A stretch of DNA of 64,000 nt from an uncultured Sphingomonadales bacterium (GCA_903821605.1 CAIJLZ010000008.1:1-64000), one strand, 5' to 3'; positions 26,254 to 36,071 are shown, numbered from the stretch's first letter. The notes: generated by a model not told the origin, from the sequence alone. Program-made: numbers and translations.

Positions 26254-27047
26254 ACCGCTTGCGCCTTGCCTTGCCCGCCGGTTTGGTCGGGCTGGTCCTG
26301 CTCGCCGCATGGCTATTGCCGTCGCTGCTGCCCTGGGACTATCGCGTGATCGACTGGGACCATGTCAGTGCCCCGGCAGCGACCCCTGGCCATGTGCTGG
26401 GCACCGATAGCGTGGGCCGCGATCTGCTGAGCCGGACATTGGTCGGCACCCGGATCACCATGATGGTCGCCATCGCCGCCGCCTTTGTCTCGCTCATCAT
26501 CGGCGTGCTGTGGGGGGCGATTGCGGGCTGGTGCGGCGGCAAGGTCGATGCGCTGATGATGCGGATCGTCGATGCGCTTTATGCCCTACCCTTCATGTTC
26601 GTCGTGATCCTGTTGATGGTGGTCTTTGGCCGCTCGATCTTGCTCGTCTTCATCGGCATTGGCGCGGTCGAATGGTTGACCATGGCGCGGGTCGTGCGCG
26701 GGCAGATGCTGGCGCTGCGCCACCGCCCCTTCATTCTCGCGGCAGAGGCGGCAGGCGCCAAAGCCGGCTTCATCGTCTTCCGCCACGCCCTGCCCAACAT
26801 GGCCGCGGTCATCCTCGCCTATCTGCTGTTGACCGTGCCGCAGGTGGTGATGGTGGAGAGCTTTCTCTCCTTCCTCGGCCTTGGTGTGCAAGAGCCGATG
26901 ACCTCACTCGGCATCCTCGTCAAAGAAGGGGCCGACGATATGGACGTCTATCCCATCGCCCTGTTGGTGCCGGGTGGTGTGCTGGTGACATTGGTCGTCT
27001 GCCTGACCGTGCTGGGTGAGCGGCTGCGGGACCGCTGGGCGGCATGA
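26250..27047 (+). CDS. Peptide/nickel-type ABC transporter permease (OppC/DppC/YejE family)
   Basis: A 265-residue membrane protein. It shows the family phrases HVLGTDSVGRDLLSRTLVGTRI near residue 50, the EAA loop RHRPFILAAEAAGAKAGFIVFRHALPN, and ESFLSFLGLGVQEPMTSLG. The protein is short for an OppC (about 300), with a reduced N-terminal cytoplasmic part. ATGA overlaps at both ends tie it to OppB and the ATPase in one translational unit. Confidence 0.9.
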   Translation: MNRLRLALPAGLVGLVLLAAWLLPSLLPWDYRVIDWDHVSAPAATPGHVLGTDSVGRDLLSRTLVGTRITMMVAIAAAFVSLIIGVLWGAIAGWCGGKVDALMMRIVDALYALPFMFVVILLMVVFGRSILLVFIGIGAVEWLTMARVVRGQMLALRHRPFILAAEAAGAKAGFIVFRHALPNMAAVILAYLLLTVPQVVMVESFLSFLGLGVQEPMTSLGILVKEGADDMDVYPIALLVPGGVLVTLVVCLTVLGERLRDRWAA

Positions 27048-28585
27048 CGTCCGTCTTTCGCTATCACGGCCTGCGGGTCGAAATCGCGGGACGAGCGGTG
27101 GTCCAGAGCCTCGATCTGGCCATCGCGCCGGGCGAATGTGTCGCGCTGGTCGGCGAATCGGGCTCGGGCAAGTCGCAAAGCTGGATGGCCCCGTTCGGCC
27201 TGTCCCCCGGCATCGCATCGGGCGAGGCCTGGCTGTGCGGTGAAGCGCTGGTGGGCCGGGATGAGGCGGATCGTTCCCGCTTGCGCGCCCGCCATGTCGG
27301 TTTCGTGTTCCAACAGCCGCTGACCAGCCTCTCGCCCCACCTCACCATCGCCGCCCATCTGGAAGAAGCCTTTACCCAAGCGGGTGGCGCCCGCCCGGAT
27401 CGTGCGACGCTTGCCGCTGCGCTAAGCGAAGTCGGGATTGACCAACCGCAAGACCGGTTGCGGCAATTCCCCCATCGTCTGTCCGGCGGGCAGCGCCAGC
27501 GGGTGATGATCGCCATGGCCATCGCGCACCAGCCTGCCCTGCTGATTGCGGACGAACCGACTACCGCGCTCGACGCCACGTTGCGGCGCGAGGTGATGGC
27601 GATGCTCACCAACCTGTGCCGGAAGCGCGGCATGGCGATGCTGCTGATCAGCCATGATCTGGCCAGCGTCGCCGATGCGGCGGATCGCCTGATCATCATG
27701 CGACAGGGCGAAATGGTGGAACAAGGCCCGACCCGCGACGTGATTGCCCATCCGGGCAGCGCTTATGGCCGTGACCTGCTCGCCGCTGCCCCCCGGCTTG
27801 ATGGCCCTGCCCCGCACCGCCCAGCGATCGGCGCGCTTTTGCTGGAGGCGCGCGACATCGCGGTGTCCTTTCCCCATCCCGGCTGGCGACGGGGCCGGTT
27901 GCAGGCCGTCGATCAGGCCACGCTGACCGTGCATGAGGGCGAGGCTCTCGCCATTGTCGGCGGCTCCGGCTCGGGCAAATCGACCCTCGCCCGCGCCATC
28001 GCCCGGCTTGGCCCGTGCGACGCCGGCGAGGTCAGTTGGCGCGGCCTGCCACTCCCCCCACGCGACCGCATCCGCCCTGCCGAACGCGCGGGCTTTCAAC
28101 CCGTATTTCAAGACCCGGTCGCCAGCCTTGATCCACGCTGGCGCGTCGCCGACATCATCGCCGAACCGGCGCGCCATCTCGGCAGCGGGGTAAGCCAGCA
28201 GCATATTCTCGCCGCCATGGCCGAATGCGATCTTGAGCCGATGCTTGCCGACCGTCGACCACATGAACTTTCGGGCGGGCAGGCGCAGCGGGTGGCCATC
28301 GCCCGCGCGCTGATCACCGATCCGGCGATGCTGATTCTCGACGAGGCGACCTCCGCGCTCGATGTGCTGGTCGCCGGTCGCGTGCTTGACCTGCTCGCCC
28401 GATTGCAACGGGAACGGCAGTTGGCGCTGCTGATGATCACCCATGATCTCGCGGTCGCCCGGCGGCTATGCCATCGCATCCTCGTGATGGATCACGGCCG
28501 CATCATCGAACAGGGCGATACCGAAAGCCTGATCCGTTCACCACAGACCGACATCACCCGCCAATTGGTCGCGGCCAGCCACTGA
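27044..28585 (+). CDS. Fused dual ATP-binding protein of an Opp/Yej-type ABC transporter
   Basis: A 513-residue protein made of two ABC ATPase halves, equivalent to OppD plus OppF joined as in YejF. First half: Walker A GESGSGKS, signature [16 protein letters not shown], Walker B LLIADEPTTALD. Second half (from about residue 265): Walker A GGSGSGKST, FQDPVASLDPRWRV, signature LSGGQAQRVAIARAL, Walker B MLILDEATSALD. Both sites look competent. The residues after the first Walker A (QSWMAP) are unusual compared with the VT/S-rich norm. No solute-binding protein gene is adjacent, so it must be encoded elsewhere or the complex does something else. Confidence 0.92.
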   Translation: MTSVFRYHGLRVEIAGRAVVQSLDLAIAPGECVALVGESGSGKSQSWMAPFGLSPGIASGEAWLCGEALVGRDEADRSRLRARHVGFVFQQPLTSLSPHLTIAAHLEEAFTQAGGARPDRATLAAALSEVGIDQPQDRLRQFPHRLSGGQRQRVMIAMAIAHQPALLIADEPTTALDATLRREVMAMLTNLCRKRGMAMLLISHDLASVADAADRLIIMRQGEMVEQGPTRDVIAHPGSAYGRDLLAAAPRLDGPAPHRPAIGALLLEARDIAVSFPHPGWRRGRLQAVDQATLTVHEGEALAIVGGSGSGKSTLARAIARLGPCDAGEVSWRGLPLPPRDRIRPAERAGFQPVFQDPVASLDPRWRVADIIAEPARHLGSGVSQQHILAAMAECDLEPMLADRRPHELSGGQAQRVAIARALITDPAMLILDEATSALDVLVAGRVLDLLARLQRERQLALLMITHDLAVARRLCHRILVMDHGRIIEQGDTESLIRSPQTDITRQLVAASH

Positions 28586-28633
28586 TTGCGTCGGGCCTCA
28601 ATCGGCCACGGACGATGCAAGACAGCCGAGTCA

Positions 28634-28722
28634 TGGTGCGGGCGGCGGGGGTCGAACCCGCAAGGGGCTCGCGCCCCGACGGATTTTAAGTCCGTTGCGT
28701 CTACCAGTTTCGCCACGCCCGC
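28634..28722 (-). tRNA. tRNA-Leu (anticodon TAA)
   Basis: An 89-nt minus-strand tRNA with long variable arm, starting GCGGGCGTGGCGAAACTGG and ending in encoded CCA. The anticodon arm is ACGGA-CTTAAAA-TCCGT, so the anticodon is TAA. The class II variable arm (CGGGGCGCGAGCCCCTT) is intact. No integrase or attachment duplication is seen next to it. Confidence 0.97.
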
Positions 28723-28815
28723 GAACCGGCTTTCGTCGCTATAAGCAGCACATCGACAAAGGCCAAGCCCCTGCCCGGCCATGATTTGGCCTTATTCGAC
28801 CGGTTTAGACGCGAG

Positions 28816-29490
28816 ATGATGAAGCTGGCCATTTACGATCTCGACCGGACGATCACGCGGATCGGCACCTACACGCCATTCCTCGTGTTTGCCGCACGCC
28901 GACGCGCGCCGTGGCGGTTGCTGCTGCTGCCGATCTGGCTGGTGTTGATGATTGGCTATATTATCGGCATTTATGACCGCAAAGCTTTGAAAGAACGTGG
29001 ATTTCTTCTTTTGCTTGGTCGTCATGTTGGCAAGTCAGAGATGGCGAGCTTGGCCGAGGCCTATGCCGCGCATGTGCTTACCACGAATATTTACCCGGCG
29101 GCGCTCGACCTGATCGCGGCGGATCGGGAAGCCGGCCATCACCTTGTGCTGGCAACCGCCTCGCCCGATTATTATGCGATTCCGCTCGGGCGCCTACTCG
29201 GCATGGATACGGTGATCGCGACCGTACAGGCGCGCCAGAACGAGGGCGATTATCACTGGCGCATTGCCTCGCCCAATTGCTACGGCAAGGATAAGCTGGT
29301 CATGATTGAACAATGGCTAGGCGAAGCAGGGCTAGCGGGACCGGCGTTGGATGCCAGCTTCTACACCGACAGTTCATCCGATATGCCCACCTTGCGCTGG
29401 TCGACCCAGCCGGTGGCGGTCAACCCATCTCGCAAATTGCGGCGTCTGGCCGCGCAATTCAACTGGACCCAAAAGAACTTGGCCCGGTGA
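28816..29490 (+). CDS. HAD-superfamily phosphatase (PSP/PgpC-like)
   Basis: About 224 residues. The catalytic motif I is YDLDRTIT (DxD nucleophile), followed by a hydrophobic stretch LLLLPIWLVLMIGYIIGIY, motif II in ATASPDYY, and motif III/IV in FYTDSSSDMP. A membrane-like segment just after motif I is also found in phosphatidylglycerophosphatase C and CicA, so a lipid-phosphate substrate is plausible; the family also includes phosphoserine phosphatases. Starts at 28816 and 28819 are equally possible. It stands 75 bases before a nucleotidyltransferase-like gene on the same strand. Confidence 0.8.
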   Translation: MMKLAIYDLDRTITRIGTYTPFLVFAARRRAPWRLLLLPIWLVLMIGYIIGIYDRKALKERGFLLLLGRHVGKSEMASLAEAYAAHVLTTNIYPAALDLIAADREAGHHLVLATASPDYYAIPLGRLLGMDTVIATVQARQNEGDYHWRIASPNCYGKDKLVMIEQWLGEAGLAGPALDASFYTDSSSDMPTLRWSTQPVAVNPSRKLRRLAAQFNWTQKNLAR

Positions 29491-29565
29491 TGATTGTCCG
29501 CGCGGGATTGCGGCCTATACTGGCATAGAACACGCCGCCTTCCCCTGCCGGGATCTACGCGAAAG

Positions 29566-30387
29566 ATGACCACCGCACCGATGCACGCCACCCCGTTTGA
29601 CATTGCCCTGCTCGCCGGCCAGCGCCCCGGACAGGATCCGCTCGCCGCCCATTTCGGTGAGGAACTCAAGGCGCTGGTCAGCGTCCATGGCCGACCGATG
29701 CTTGATCACATGCTCGACATCCTGCCGCATGTTTCCGGGGCGCGGCGGATCTTCGTGCTGGCACAACAAGCCGAGACGCTTGCCGACCATATGGGGGCGG
29801 CGTGGCGCGCCACACATCCAAGCGTCATTTTTCGCGCTTGCGGCCCCTCGATCAGCGGCACGTTGATCGATCTGATGGCCGCCGATGACGCCGCCTTTCC
29901 ATTGCTGGTGACGACGGTCGATAATATCCTGCTCACCCCTGAGATCATCGCGCACTTCCTAGAGAGCTGCCGCCTTGATGATGCGGATGTGGTGGCAGGC
30001 GTCGTCGAAGCACTGACGCTGCGCGCCGCCTATCCCGCCAACAAGCGGACTTGGCTAAAATTCCGGGGCGGAGCCTATAGCGGCGCCAATCTATTCTGGT
30101 TCGCCTCCGCCCGCGCCCTGCCCGTGCTGCATTTGTGGCGGACGATTGAACAAGACCGCAAGAAAGGCCGCGCCATCATCGGGGCGTTCGGCCTGCCGCT
30201 GCTCTTGGGCGCGGGGTTGCGCATCCTGTCCTTGGCACAGGCGCTCGCGATTGCAGGCAAGCGGATGCAGATCCGGGCCAAGGCGTGTGTGCTGCCCTTT
30301 GCCGAGGCCGCGATTGATGTCGACAAGCCCGATGACCATGACTTGGCCACCCGCATTCTCGCACAACGCGAGGCTGCGTCGCGCTAA
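29566..30387 (+). CDS. MobA-like NTP transferase domain protein
   Basis: A 273-residue protein with the glycosyltransferase-A type nucleotidyltransferase fold. The N-terminus reads IALLAGQRPGQDPLAA...LKALVSVHGRPMLDHML, a variant of the LAGGxSxRMGxxK nucleotide loop with the basic Lys kept; VTTVDNILLTPEI is the metal-binding Asp segment. GAAAG precedes the ATG at 29566. It might couple CMP or another nucleotide to a phosphate compound, and its HAD neighbour might act on the same pathway. Substrate is not predictable. Confidence 0.75.
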   Translation: MTTAPMHATPFDIALLAGQRPGQDPLAAHFGEELKALVSVHGRPMLDHMLDILPHVSGARRIFVLAQQAETLADHMGAAWRATHPSVIFRACGPSISGTLIDLMAADDAAFPLLVTTVDNILLTPEIIAHFLESCRLDDADVVAGVVEALTLRAAYPANKRTWLKFRGGAYSGANLFWFASARALPVLHLWRTIEQDRKKGRAIIGAFGLPLLLGAGLRILSLAQALAIAGKRMQIRAKACVLPFAEAAIDVDKPDDHDLATRILAQREAASR

Positions 30388-30404
30388 GTCGCCGCGAAAC
30401 GCAA

Positions 30405-30440
30405 AACGGGGCCGATGGCATTCCCATCGACCCCGCTTTG
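30405..30440 (-). terminator. Bidirectional rho-independent terminator (glcB / NTP transferase)
   Basis: CGGGGCCGATGG (30407-30418) pairs with CCATCGACCCCG (30424-30435) as a 12-bp stem with one mismatch and a 5-base loop. On the minus strand it is followed by TTTTG, ending malate synthase transcripts; on the plus strand by CTTTG, so it can also serve the nucleotidyltransferase gene. Confidence 0.8.
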
Positions 30441-30461
30441 CTTGTCATTCGGTCGCCCCGA

Positions 30462-32588
30462 TCACGCCTTCGCTTCAGCCTTTTTGCGCTGGCGAAAGGC
30501 ATGGAGCAGCGGTTCGGTATAGCCGCTTGGCTGGGTTACGCCCTCGAACACCAGCGCGCGCGCCGCCTGATAGGCCAGGCTTTCGTCTTCACGACCTGAC
30601 ATTTTCTCGTACAGCGCATCATCCGCGTTCTGGGCATCAACCTTGGCGGCCATGCGCTTGAACGCGGCGTCGATATCGGCGGCGGTGCAGACGCCATGGA
30701 GCAGCCAATTGGCCATATGCTGCGACGAGATGCGCAGCGTCGCGCGATCTTCCATCAGCCCGATATCGTTGATGTCCGGCACCTTGGAACAGCCGACACC
30801 CTGATCAATCCAGCGCACGACATAGCCGAGGATACCCTGCGCATTATTGTCGAGTTCACGCGCCACCTCTTCCGGCGTCCAGTTACGGCCACGTGCCACC
30901 GGGATGGTGAGCAGCCGCTCAATCGCGGGCACCGGCTGGGTGGCGACTTGCTGCTGACGGGCAAACACATCGACCTGATGATAATGCATGGCATGCAGCG
31001 TGGCAGCAGTCGGCGATGGCACCCAAGCGGTGTTGGCTCCGGTCAGCGGATGGCCGACCTTCTGTTCCAACATGTCGCCCATCCGATCCGGCGCGGCCCA
31101 CATGCCCTTGCCGATCTGCGCCTTACCGGACAGGCCACAGGCCAGACCAATGGCCACGTTGCGCGCCTCATAGGCGGCAATCCAGTCGCTGGCCTTGATT
31201 TCAGCCTTGGGGATCATCGGCCCGGCCTGCATCGCGGTGTGCATTTCATCACCGGTACGATCCAGAAAGCCGGTGTTGATGAAGATCAGGCGATCCTTCA
31301 CCGCATGGATACAGGCGGCAAGATTGGCCGAGGTGCGGCGTTCCTCATCCATCACACCAACCTTGATGGTGTTGCGGTTGAGGCCGAGCACGTCTTCCAC
31401 CGCATCGAACAGCCGATCAGTAAAGTCGACCTCTTCCGGCCCGTGCATTTTCGGCTTCACGACATAGACCGAACCGGCGCGGCTGTTCCGGAACTTGCCC
31501 TTGCCGTTCAGGTCGATGGTCGCGATCAAATTGGTGATCAGCGCATCAAGAATGCCTTCCGGTGCCTCCGCCCCATTAGCGAGCAGCACCGCCGGATTGG
31601 TCATGAGATGACCCACATTGCGGGCCAACAAGAGGCTCCGCCCATGCAGTGTCAGCGTGCCCCCATCCGGGGTGTGATAGGTGCGGTCGCCGTTGAGCGT
31701 GCGGGTCATGACCTTGCCGCCCTTGTCGAAGCTCGCTTCCAGCGTGCCCGCCATCAGCCCCAACCAGTTGCGATAGGCCGCAACCTTATCTTCAGCATCC
31801 ACCGCCGCGACCGAATCTTCCAAGTCGCAAATCGTGGTCAGCGCCGATTCCATCACAATATCGGCAATGCCCGCGTGATCGGTCTTGCCGATCGGGTGCT
31901 GGCGGTCGATCACGATTTCGGCATGCAGGCCATTGTGGCGCAGCAAGATCGAGGTTGGTGCTGCCTTGTTGCCGGTAAAACCGACAAACTGGGCCGGATC
32001 GGCCAGCACCGGCACCCCGCCCGGATAGGCGGTCCAGCTCACACCGCCTGCGAGCGGGAAGCTCTCGTCAAGAAAGGCGCGCGCCCGCGCGATCACCTGT
32101 GCGCCGCGCTCGGCATCAAAGCCACCCGGCTTCGGCGCACCCGGCAGGGCGTCGGTGCCGTACAACGCATCATAGAGGCTGCCCCAGCGCGCATTGGCGG
32201 CATTCAGGAGAAAGCGGGCGTTCAACACCGGCACAACAAGCTGCGGCCCGGCCATGGTCGCGATTTCGGCATCGACATGGCGGGTACCGATCTGGAACGG
32301 CGCAGGCTCGGGGACAAGATAGCCAATTTCACGCAGGAAGGCGGCGGTGGCAGCACCATCAGCCTGCTTACCGGCCTCGTCGCGATACCATGTGTCGATC
32401 CGGGCCTGAAGCTTGTCACGCTTGGCGAGCAAGGCCTGATTTTCAGGCGCGAATCGTTCGAACACGCCCGCCGCACCGGACCAGAACGGATCGGCGGCAA
32501 CCTCGGTCAGCGGCAGAACATCCTGTTCGACAAACGCCGCCAGCTCGGCCGCAACCTTCAATCCGAAACGATCTACATAATGGGTCAT
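30462..32588 (-). CDS. glcB: Malate synthase G
   Basis: A 708-residue enzyme that condenses glyoxylate and acetyl-CoA to malate in the glyoxylate bypass or glycolate use. The single-chain length (E. coli GlcB 723), the start [13 protein letters not shown], the catalytic segment with [18 protein letters not shown], the RTLNGDR region and [14 protein letters not shown] (glyoxylate/Mg site) identify the G isoform. CAGGGA lies before the ATG at 32588; the longer frame upstream is not conserved in type. No isocitrate lyase or glycolate oxidase gene is adjacent. Confidence 0.97.
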   Translation of the reverse strand: MTHYVDRFGLKVAAELAAFVEQDVLPLTEVAADPFWSGAAGVFERFAPENQALLAKRDKLQARIDTWYRDEAGKQADGAATAAFLREIGYLVPEPAPFQIGTRHVDAEIATMAGPQLVVPVLNARFLLNAANARWGSLYDALYGTDALPGAPKPGGFDAERGAQVIARARAFLDESFPLAGGVSWTAYPGGVPVLADPAQFVGFTGNKAAPTSILLRHNGLHAEIVIDRQHPIGKTDHAGIADIVMESALTTICDLEDSVAAVDAEDKVAAYRNWLGLMAGTLEASFDKGGKVMTRTLNGDRTYHTPDGGTLTLHGRSLLLARNVGHLMTNPAVLLANGAEAPEGILDALITNLIATIDLNGKGKFRNSRAGSVYVVKPKMHGPEEVDFTDRLFDAVEDVLGLNRNTIKVGVMDEERRTSANLAACIHAVKDRLIFINTGFLDRTGDEMHTAMQAGPMIPKAEIKASDWIAAYEARNVAIGLACGLSGKAQIGKGMWAAPDRMGDMLEQKVGHPLTGANTAWVPSPTAATLHAMHYHQVDVFARQQQVATQPVPAIERLLTIPVARGRNWTPEEVARELDNNAQGILGYVVRWIDQGVGCSKVPDINDIGLMEDRATLRISSQHMANWLLHGVCTAADIDAAFKRMAAKVDAQNADDALYEKMSGREDESLAYQAARALVFEGVTQPSGYTEPLLHAFRQRKKAEAKA

Positions 32589-32722
32589 TCTCAATCCCTG
32601 ACTGCCGTAATTACCCGCGCCATCGGATCGCCAAAGGGATGACATCGCCTTCCCGGCGCCCATGCGGGGCATGTGATGCTATGACCTTCTCGATGGGGAG
32701 GAGATAGATTAGGGTCCATTTA

Positions 32723-32749
32723 TGCGTTGCAGCCATGTTTTGCAACGCA
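32723..32749. promoter_or_regulatory. Perfect 9-bp inverted repeat between glcB and M48 peptidase gene
   Basis: TGCGTTGCA (32723-32731) and TGCAACGCA (32741-32749) are exact reverse complements separated by 9 bases, about one helical turn plus, with no T-run after it. It lies 134 bases upstream of glcB and 83 bases before the M48 gene, in the 244-base divergent gap. The symmetry fits a dimeric-regulator operator. TTGCA/TGCAA words are also used by regulators of short-chain acyl-CoA and glyoxylate metabolism in alphaproteobacteria, which is only suggestive. A second stem (ACCGGCT/AGCCGGT, 32757-32784) lies beside it. Confidence 0.5.
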
Positions 32750-32832
32750 CTTGGGGACCGGCTACGACCAAAGGCGGAGCCGGTCGGCATGCTTCATGGA
32801 TAGTTCATCTTGGCGAGGGTTAAACAGCTTTC

Positions 32833-34200
32833 ATGAGTATTCGTATTCTCTCGCTGCGCCGCCTGTTCATAGGCCTGCTGACGGCTGTCTTGATCACGAC
32901 CCAACCCGCCCGCGCGCAGGCCGTGCTGCGCGATGCGGAGACCGAGGCGTTCTTCCGTGACGCGTCTGCGCCACTGGTCGCGGCGGCAGGGCTGCGGCCG
33001 GGCAATGTCGATATCATCCTGCTCAACGACAAGTCGATCAACGCGTTCGTTGCGGGCGGGCAGGCGATCTACATCCACAGCGGGCTGATCCGCTCAGCGG
33101 ACAATGTGGGGCAGGTGCAAGGCGTCATCGCCCATGAACTTGGCCATATCGCAGGCGGCCATATCGTGCGGGCCAGCGAGGGCGCAAACGCCGCGACCGG
33201 GATTTCGGTCCTGTCGCTGCTGCTCGGCGCCGCCGCCATGGCAGCCGGTGCGGGCGATGCGGGCATGGGGATCATGATGGCGGGCCAACAAGCGGCGATG
33301 GGCAAATATCTCGCCTTCAGCCGCACGCAGGAATCAAGCGCGGACATGGCCGGGGCCTCTTATCTCGAAAAGGCGCATCTCTCTGGCCGTGGCTCAATCG
33401 AATTCTTCCGCAAGCTGGTGCAGGAACAATATCGCTACTCATCAAGCTATGAGCCGATCGACCCTTATGCCCAGACCCATCCGCTATCCCAAGATCGCAT
33501 CGCGACGCTCGAAGGCGGTTACAAGGACTCGCTCAATTGGACGAAGCCGGATGATCCGGAGTTGCAACGCCGTTTTCTGCGCATCAAGGCCAAGCTGACC
33601 GGCTATATCGAAGAGCCGAAAATCACCCAGAGCCTCTATCCGGAAAGCGACCAGTCGCTTCCGGCGCATTACGCCCGTGCCTATGCGTGGCACAAGGCGG
33701 CCTGGCCCGATAAGGCCGCCGCCGAAACCCGCGCACTGGTGAAAGCCGCACCCGACGACCCCTATTTCCTTGAACTACAAGGCCAGATCCTGCTCGAATC
33801 GGGCAAGCCCGCAGATGCCATCCCCCCGCTGCGCGAAGCCGTGGCGCGGTCCAATAATGAGCCGCTGATCGCGGGCCTATTGGGCCATGCACTGATCGCC
33901 ACCGAGGATGACAGCAATTTTGCCGAGGCGAAGAAGGTGCTGCGCATTGCCGTCGCGCGTGACAATGACAATCCGTTCGCTTGGTATCAGTTGGGCATCG
34001 TCTATGAACATGAAGGCGACCGACCCCGTGCGGCGCTTGCCACTGCCGAGCGTTATTCGCTCGAAGGTCAGGCCGCGCCCGCGCTTCATAGTGCGGAACA
34101 GGCCATGACCGGGCTTGAAAAGGGCACGCCGGACTGGATCAGGGCGCAAGATATTGCCATGGTCTCCAAGAACGCACTCGAAAAACGAAAAAGGCGATAA
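32833..34200 (+). CDS. M48 family zinc metalloprotease with TPR repeats (BepA-like)
   Basis: A 455-residue exported protease. Signal peptide at residues 1-36 (ending around ARAQA); catalytic HELGHIAGGH near residue 103 with the downstream zinc ligand Glu in ESSADMAG; then a C-terminal half of TPR-like helices with pairs such as AYAWHKAAW and PFAWYQLGIVYEHEGDRPRAALA. This layout is that of BepA/YfgC, which guards outer-membrane protein (LptD, BAM) assembly in the periplasm. It is 2 bases upstream of a DsbA-like gene, which matches a joint role in periplasmic folding quality control. Confidence 0.92.
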   Translation: MSIRILSLRRLFIGLLTAVLITTQPARAQAVLRDAETEAFFRDASAPLVAAAGLRPGNVDIILLNDKSINAFVAGGQAIYIHSGLIRSADNVGQVQGVIAHELGHIAGGHIVRASEGANAATGISVLSLLLGAAAMAAGAGDAGMGIMMAGQQAAMGKYLAFSRTQESSADMAGASYLEKAHLSGRGSIEFFRKLVQEQYRYSSSYEPIDPYAQTHPLSQDRIATLEGGYKDSLNWTKPDDPELQRRFLRIKAKLTGYIEEPKITQSLYPESDQSLPAHYARAYAWHKAAWPDKAAAETRALVKAAPDDPYFLELQGQILLESGKPADAIPPLREAVARSNNEPLIAGLLGHALIATEDDSNFAEAKKVLRIAVARDNDNPFAWYQLGIVYEHEGDRPRAALATAERYSLEGQAAPALHSAEQAMTGLEKGTPDWIRAQDIAMVSKNALEKRKRR

Positions 34201-34202
34201 GA

Positions 34203-34937
34203 ATGGCAATCAACAAGGGCGTGGCGCTTGGCGTGCTGGCAGGTCTGCTGGTTGGCGGTGCCGCCGTCGCGGGGCTGGCGTCGACAGGCAAGCTATCGGC
34301 TTCGTCGGATCGCGTGGTGGTCGAGGGTTTTGTCCGCGATTATCTGCTTGAACATCCGGAAATCATCCCGGCGGCAATGGAACGGTTGCAGCAGCGCGAA
34401 CAGGGCAAGCAGATCGCCATTTATCGCGAAGCGCTTGAAGTGCCCTTTCCCGGCGCATGGGCCGGGGCGAAGGATGGCGATGTCGTGCTGGTCGAATTCT
34501 TCGATTATGCCTGTGGTTATTGCCGGGCAAGCATGAAGGACGTGGACCGGTTGATCCGCGATGATCCCAAGCTGAAAGTGGTGTTCCGCGAACTGCCGAT
34601 CCTGAGCGCCGAGAGCGAACAGGCCGCCAAGGCCAGTCTCTCCGCCGCACTAGCCGGTAAATTCTATGCGTTTCACACCATGGTTTATGGGGCCGGGTCG
34701 CTTTCCGCTGCCAGCCTGAACAAGGCGGTGGACGCGAATGGCGTGGTGCCGCGCACCAGCGATCCCGCCATTGCACAAGAAATCGAGAAAAATCTCGGCA
34801 TCGCGCGCAAGCTCGGCATCTCCGGCACGCCAACCTTCATCATCGGCAACCGGATCATCTCCGGCGCGGTCGGTTATGATGAGTTGAAAAAGGCAGTTGA
34901 TGAGGCCCGCAAGGCACGCGCTGGCCAAAAGGGCTGA
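34203..34937 (+). CDS. DsbA-family thiol:disulfide oxidoreductase
   Basis: A 244-residue protein with an N-terminal signal anchor ([18 protein letters not shown]) and a DsbA-like thioredoxin fold. The active site is CGYC in [15 protein letters not shown] near residue 105, and the cis-Pro is in [13 protein letters not shown] helical segment [25 protein letters not shown] precedes the fold, as in Com1/ScsC-like proteins, where it drives oligomerisation. It probably forms or shuffles disulfides in the periplasm. It follows the M48 peptidase gene by 2 bases. Confidence 0.9.
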   Translation: MAINKGVALGVLAGLLVGGAAVAGLASTGKLSASSDRVVVEGFVRDYLLEHPEIIPAAMERLQQREQGKQIAIYREALEVPFPGAWAGAKDGDVVLVEFFDYACGYCRASMKDVDRLIRDDPKLKVVFRELPILSAESEQAAKASLSAALAGKFYAFHTMVYGAGSLSAASLNKAVDANGVVPRTSDPAIAQEIEKNLGIARKLGISGTPTFIIGNRIISGAVGYDELKKAVDEARKARAGQKG

Positions 34938-34957
34938 TTGGCGCTACCCCCAGCCGC

Positions 34958-36046
34958 GTGCAGATCGAACGCCTCAGCCTTGCCCATTTCCGTTCCTATG
35001 CCGACGCGGTGATCCACCCGGCGGCGGGCGGCAATGTGCTGGTCGGTGAAAATGGCGCGGGCAAGACCAATGTGTTGGAGGCCATCTCGTTGCTCGTCCC
35101 CGGCCGTGGCTTGCGCGGCGCGGCGATGGGCGACATGGCGCAAAGTGACGGCCCCGGCGGCTTTGCCGTCGCTGCCCGGATCAATGGCCCCCAAGGGCCG
35201 GTCGATCTGGGCTGCGGCGCAACGGCGGAAGCACCCGAACGGCGACTGGTGCGAATCAATAGCGCGGCGGCAACGCAAAGCGCGCTCGCCGATTGGTTGA
35301 CGCTGATCTGGCTGACCCCGGCGATGGATCGCCTGTTCACCGAAGCTGCCAGCGGTCGCCGCCGTTTCCTTGATCGGCTGGTGCAGGCGCTATACCCGAC
35401 CCATGCCCATCATGCCGCGCGTTATGAGGCCGCGATGCGCCAGCGCAACCGCATTCTGGGCGATGAACGCCCGGCTGATCCCGCTTGGCTATCCGCACTT
35501 GAAGGGCAGATGGCCGAACATGGAGTGCAAATCGATGCCGCCCGGCGCGCAGCCGTCACACTATTGCTCGCCAAGCTGGAAATCGTCGATCATGGCCCGT
35601 TCGCCCGGCCGATGCTGGCCCTCGAAGGCTGGACGGCCCTGCCCGCCCCAGACTTTGCCGACAGCCTAACCCGCAGCCGCGCCCGCGATGCCGCCGCCGG
35701 GCGGACATTGACCGGCCCGCATCGCTGCGATCTTGCCGTCACCCATCATGCCAAGCAGCAACCCGCCGAACGCTGTTCCACCGGCGAACAAAAGGCCCTG
35801 CTGTTGGCGCTGATCCTCGCCCATGCCGAACTGGTGCGCGAACAGCGCGGTGAACCGGCGATCTTGCTGCTGGACGAAGTGGCCGCGCATCTCGACCCCT
35901 TTCGCCGGGCGGCGCTATTCGAGCGTCTGGCCAGCAGCGGTGCGCAATATTGGATGACCGGCACCGACCGCGAATTGTTCGATGGCGGGCCAGCGGAAAT
36001 GGCCATGTTTATGGTGCAAGATCATCGGGTCGAACGGCTCGCCTAA
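34958..36046 (+). CDS. recF: DNA replication/repair protein RecF
   Basis: A 362-residue SMC-like ATPase that loads RecA at gapped DNA. Seen: the N-terminal [15 protein letters not shown], Walker [10 protein letters not shown], a signature [18 protein letters not shown], and Walker [12 protein letters not shown]. It uses GTG at 34958, 20 bases after the DsbA-like gene. It is not next to dnaN or gyrB, which is normal for alphaproteobacteria. It converges on msrA. Confidence 0.95.
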   Translation: MQIERLSLAHFRSYADAVIHPAAGGNVLVGENGAGKTNVLEAISLLVPGRGLRGAAMGDMAQSDGPGGFAVAARINGPQGPVDLGCGATAEAPERRLVRINSAAATQSALADWLTLIWLTPAMDRLFTEAASGRRRFLDRLVQALYPTHAHHAARYEAAMRQRNRILGDERPADPAWLSALEGQMAEHGVQIDAARRAAVTLLLAKLEIVDHGPFARPMLALEGWTALPAPDFADSLTRSRARDAAAGRTLTGPHRCDLAVTHHAKQQPAERCSTGEQKALLLALILAHAELVREQRGEPAILLLDEVAAHLDPFRRAALFERLASSGAQYWMTGTDRELFDGGPAEMAMFMVQDHRVERLA

Positions 36047-36071
36047 CGCTCCCCGACACGACCTCAGCCCA

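Noticed and set aside
28634-28722. tRNA-Leu as an integration site for a mobile element
   Set aside because: No duplicated 3' tRNA end, no integrase and no foreign-looking genes on either side.
30696-32642. 648-residue plus-strand open frame
   Set aside because: Antisense to malate synthase G; no recognisable domain.
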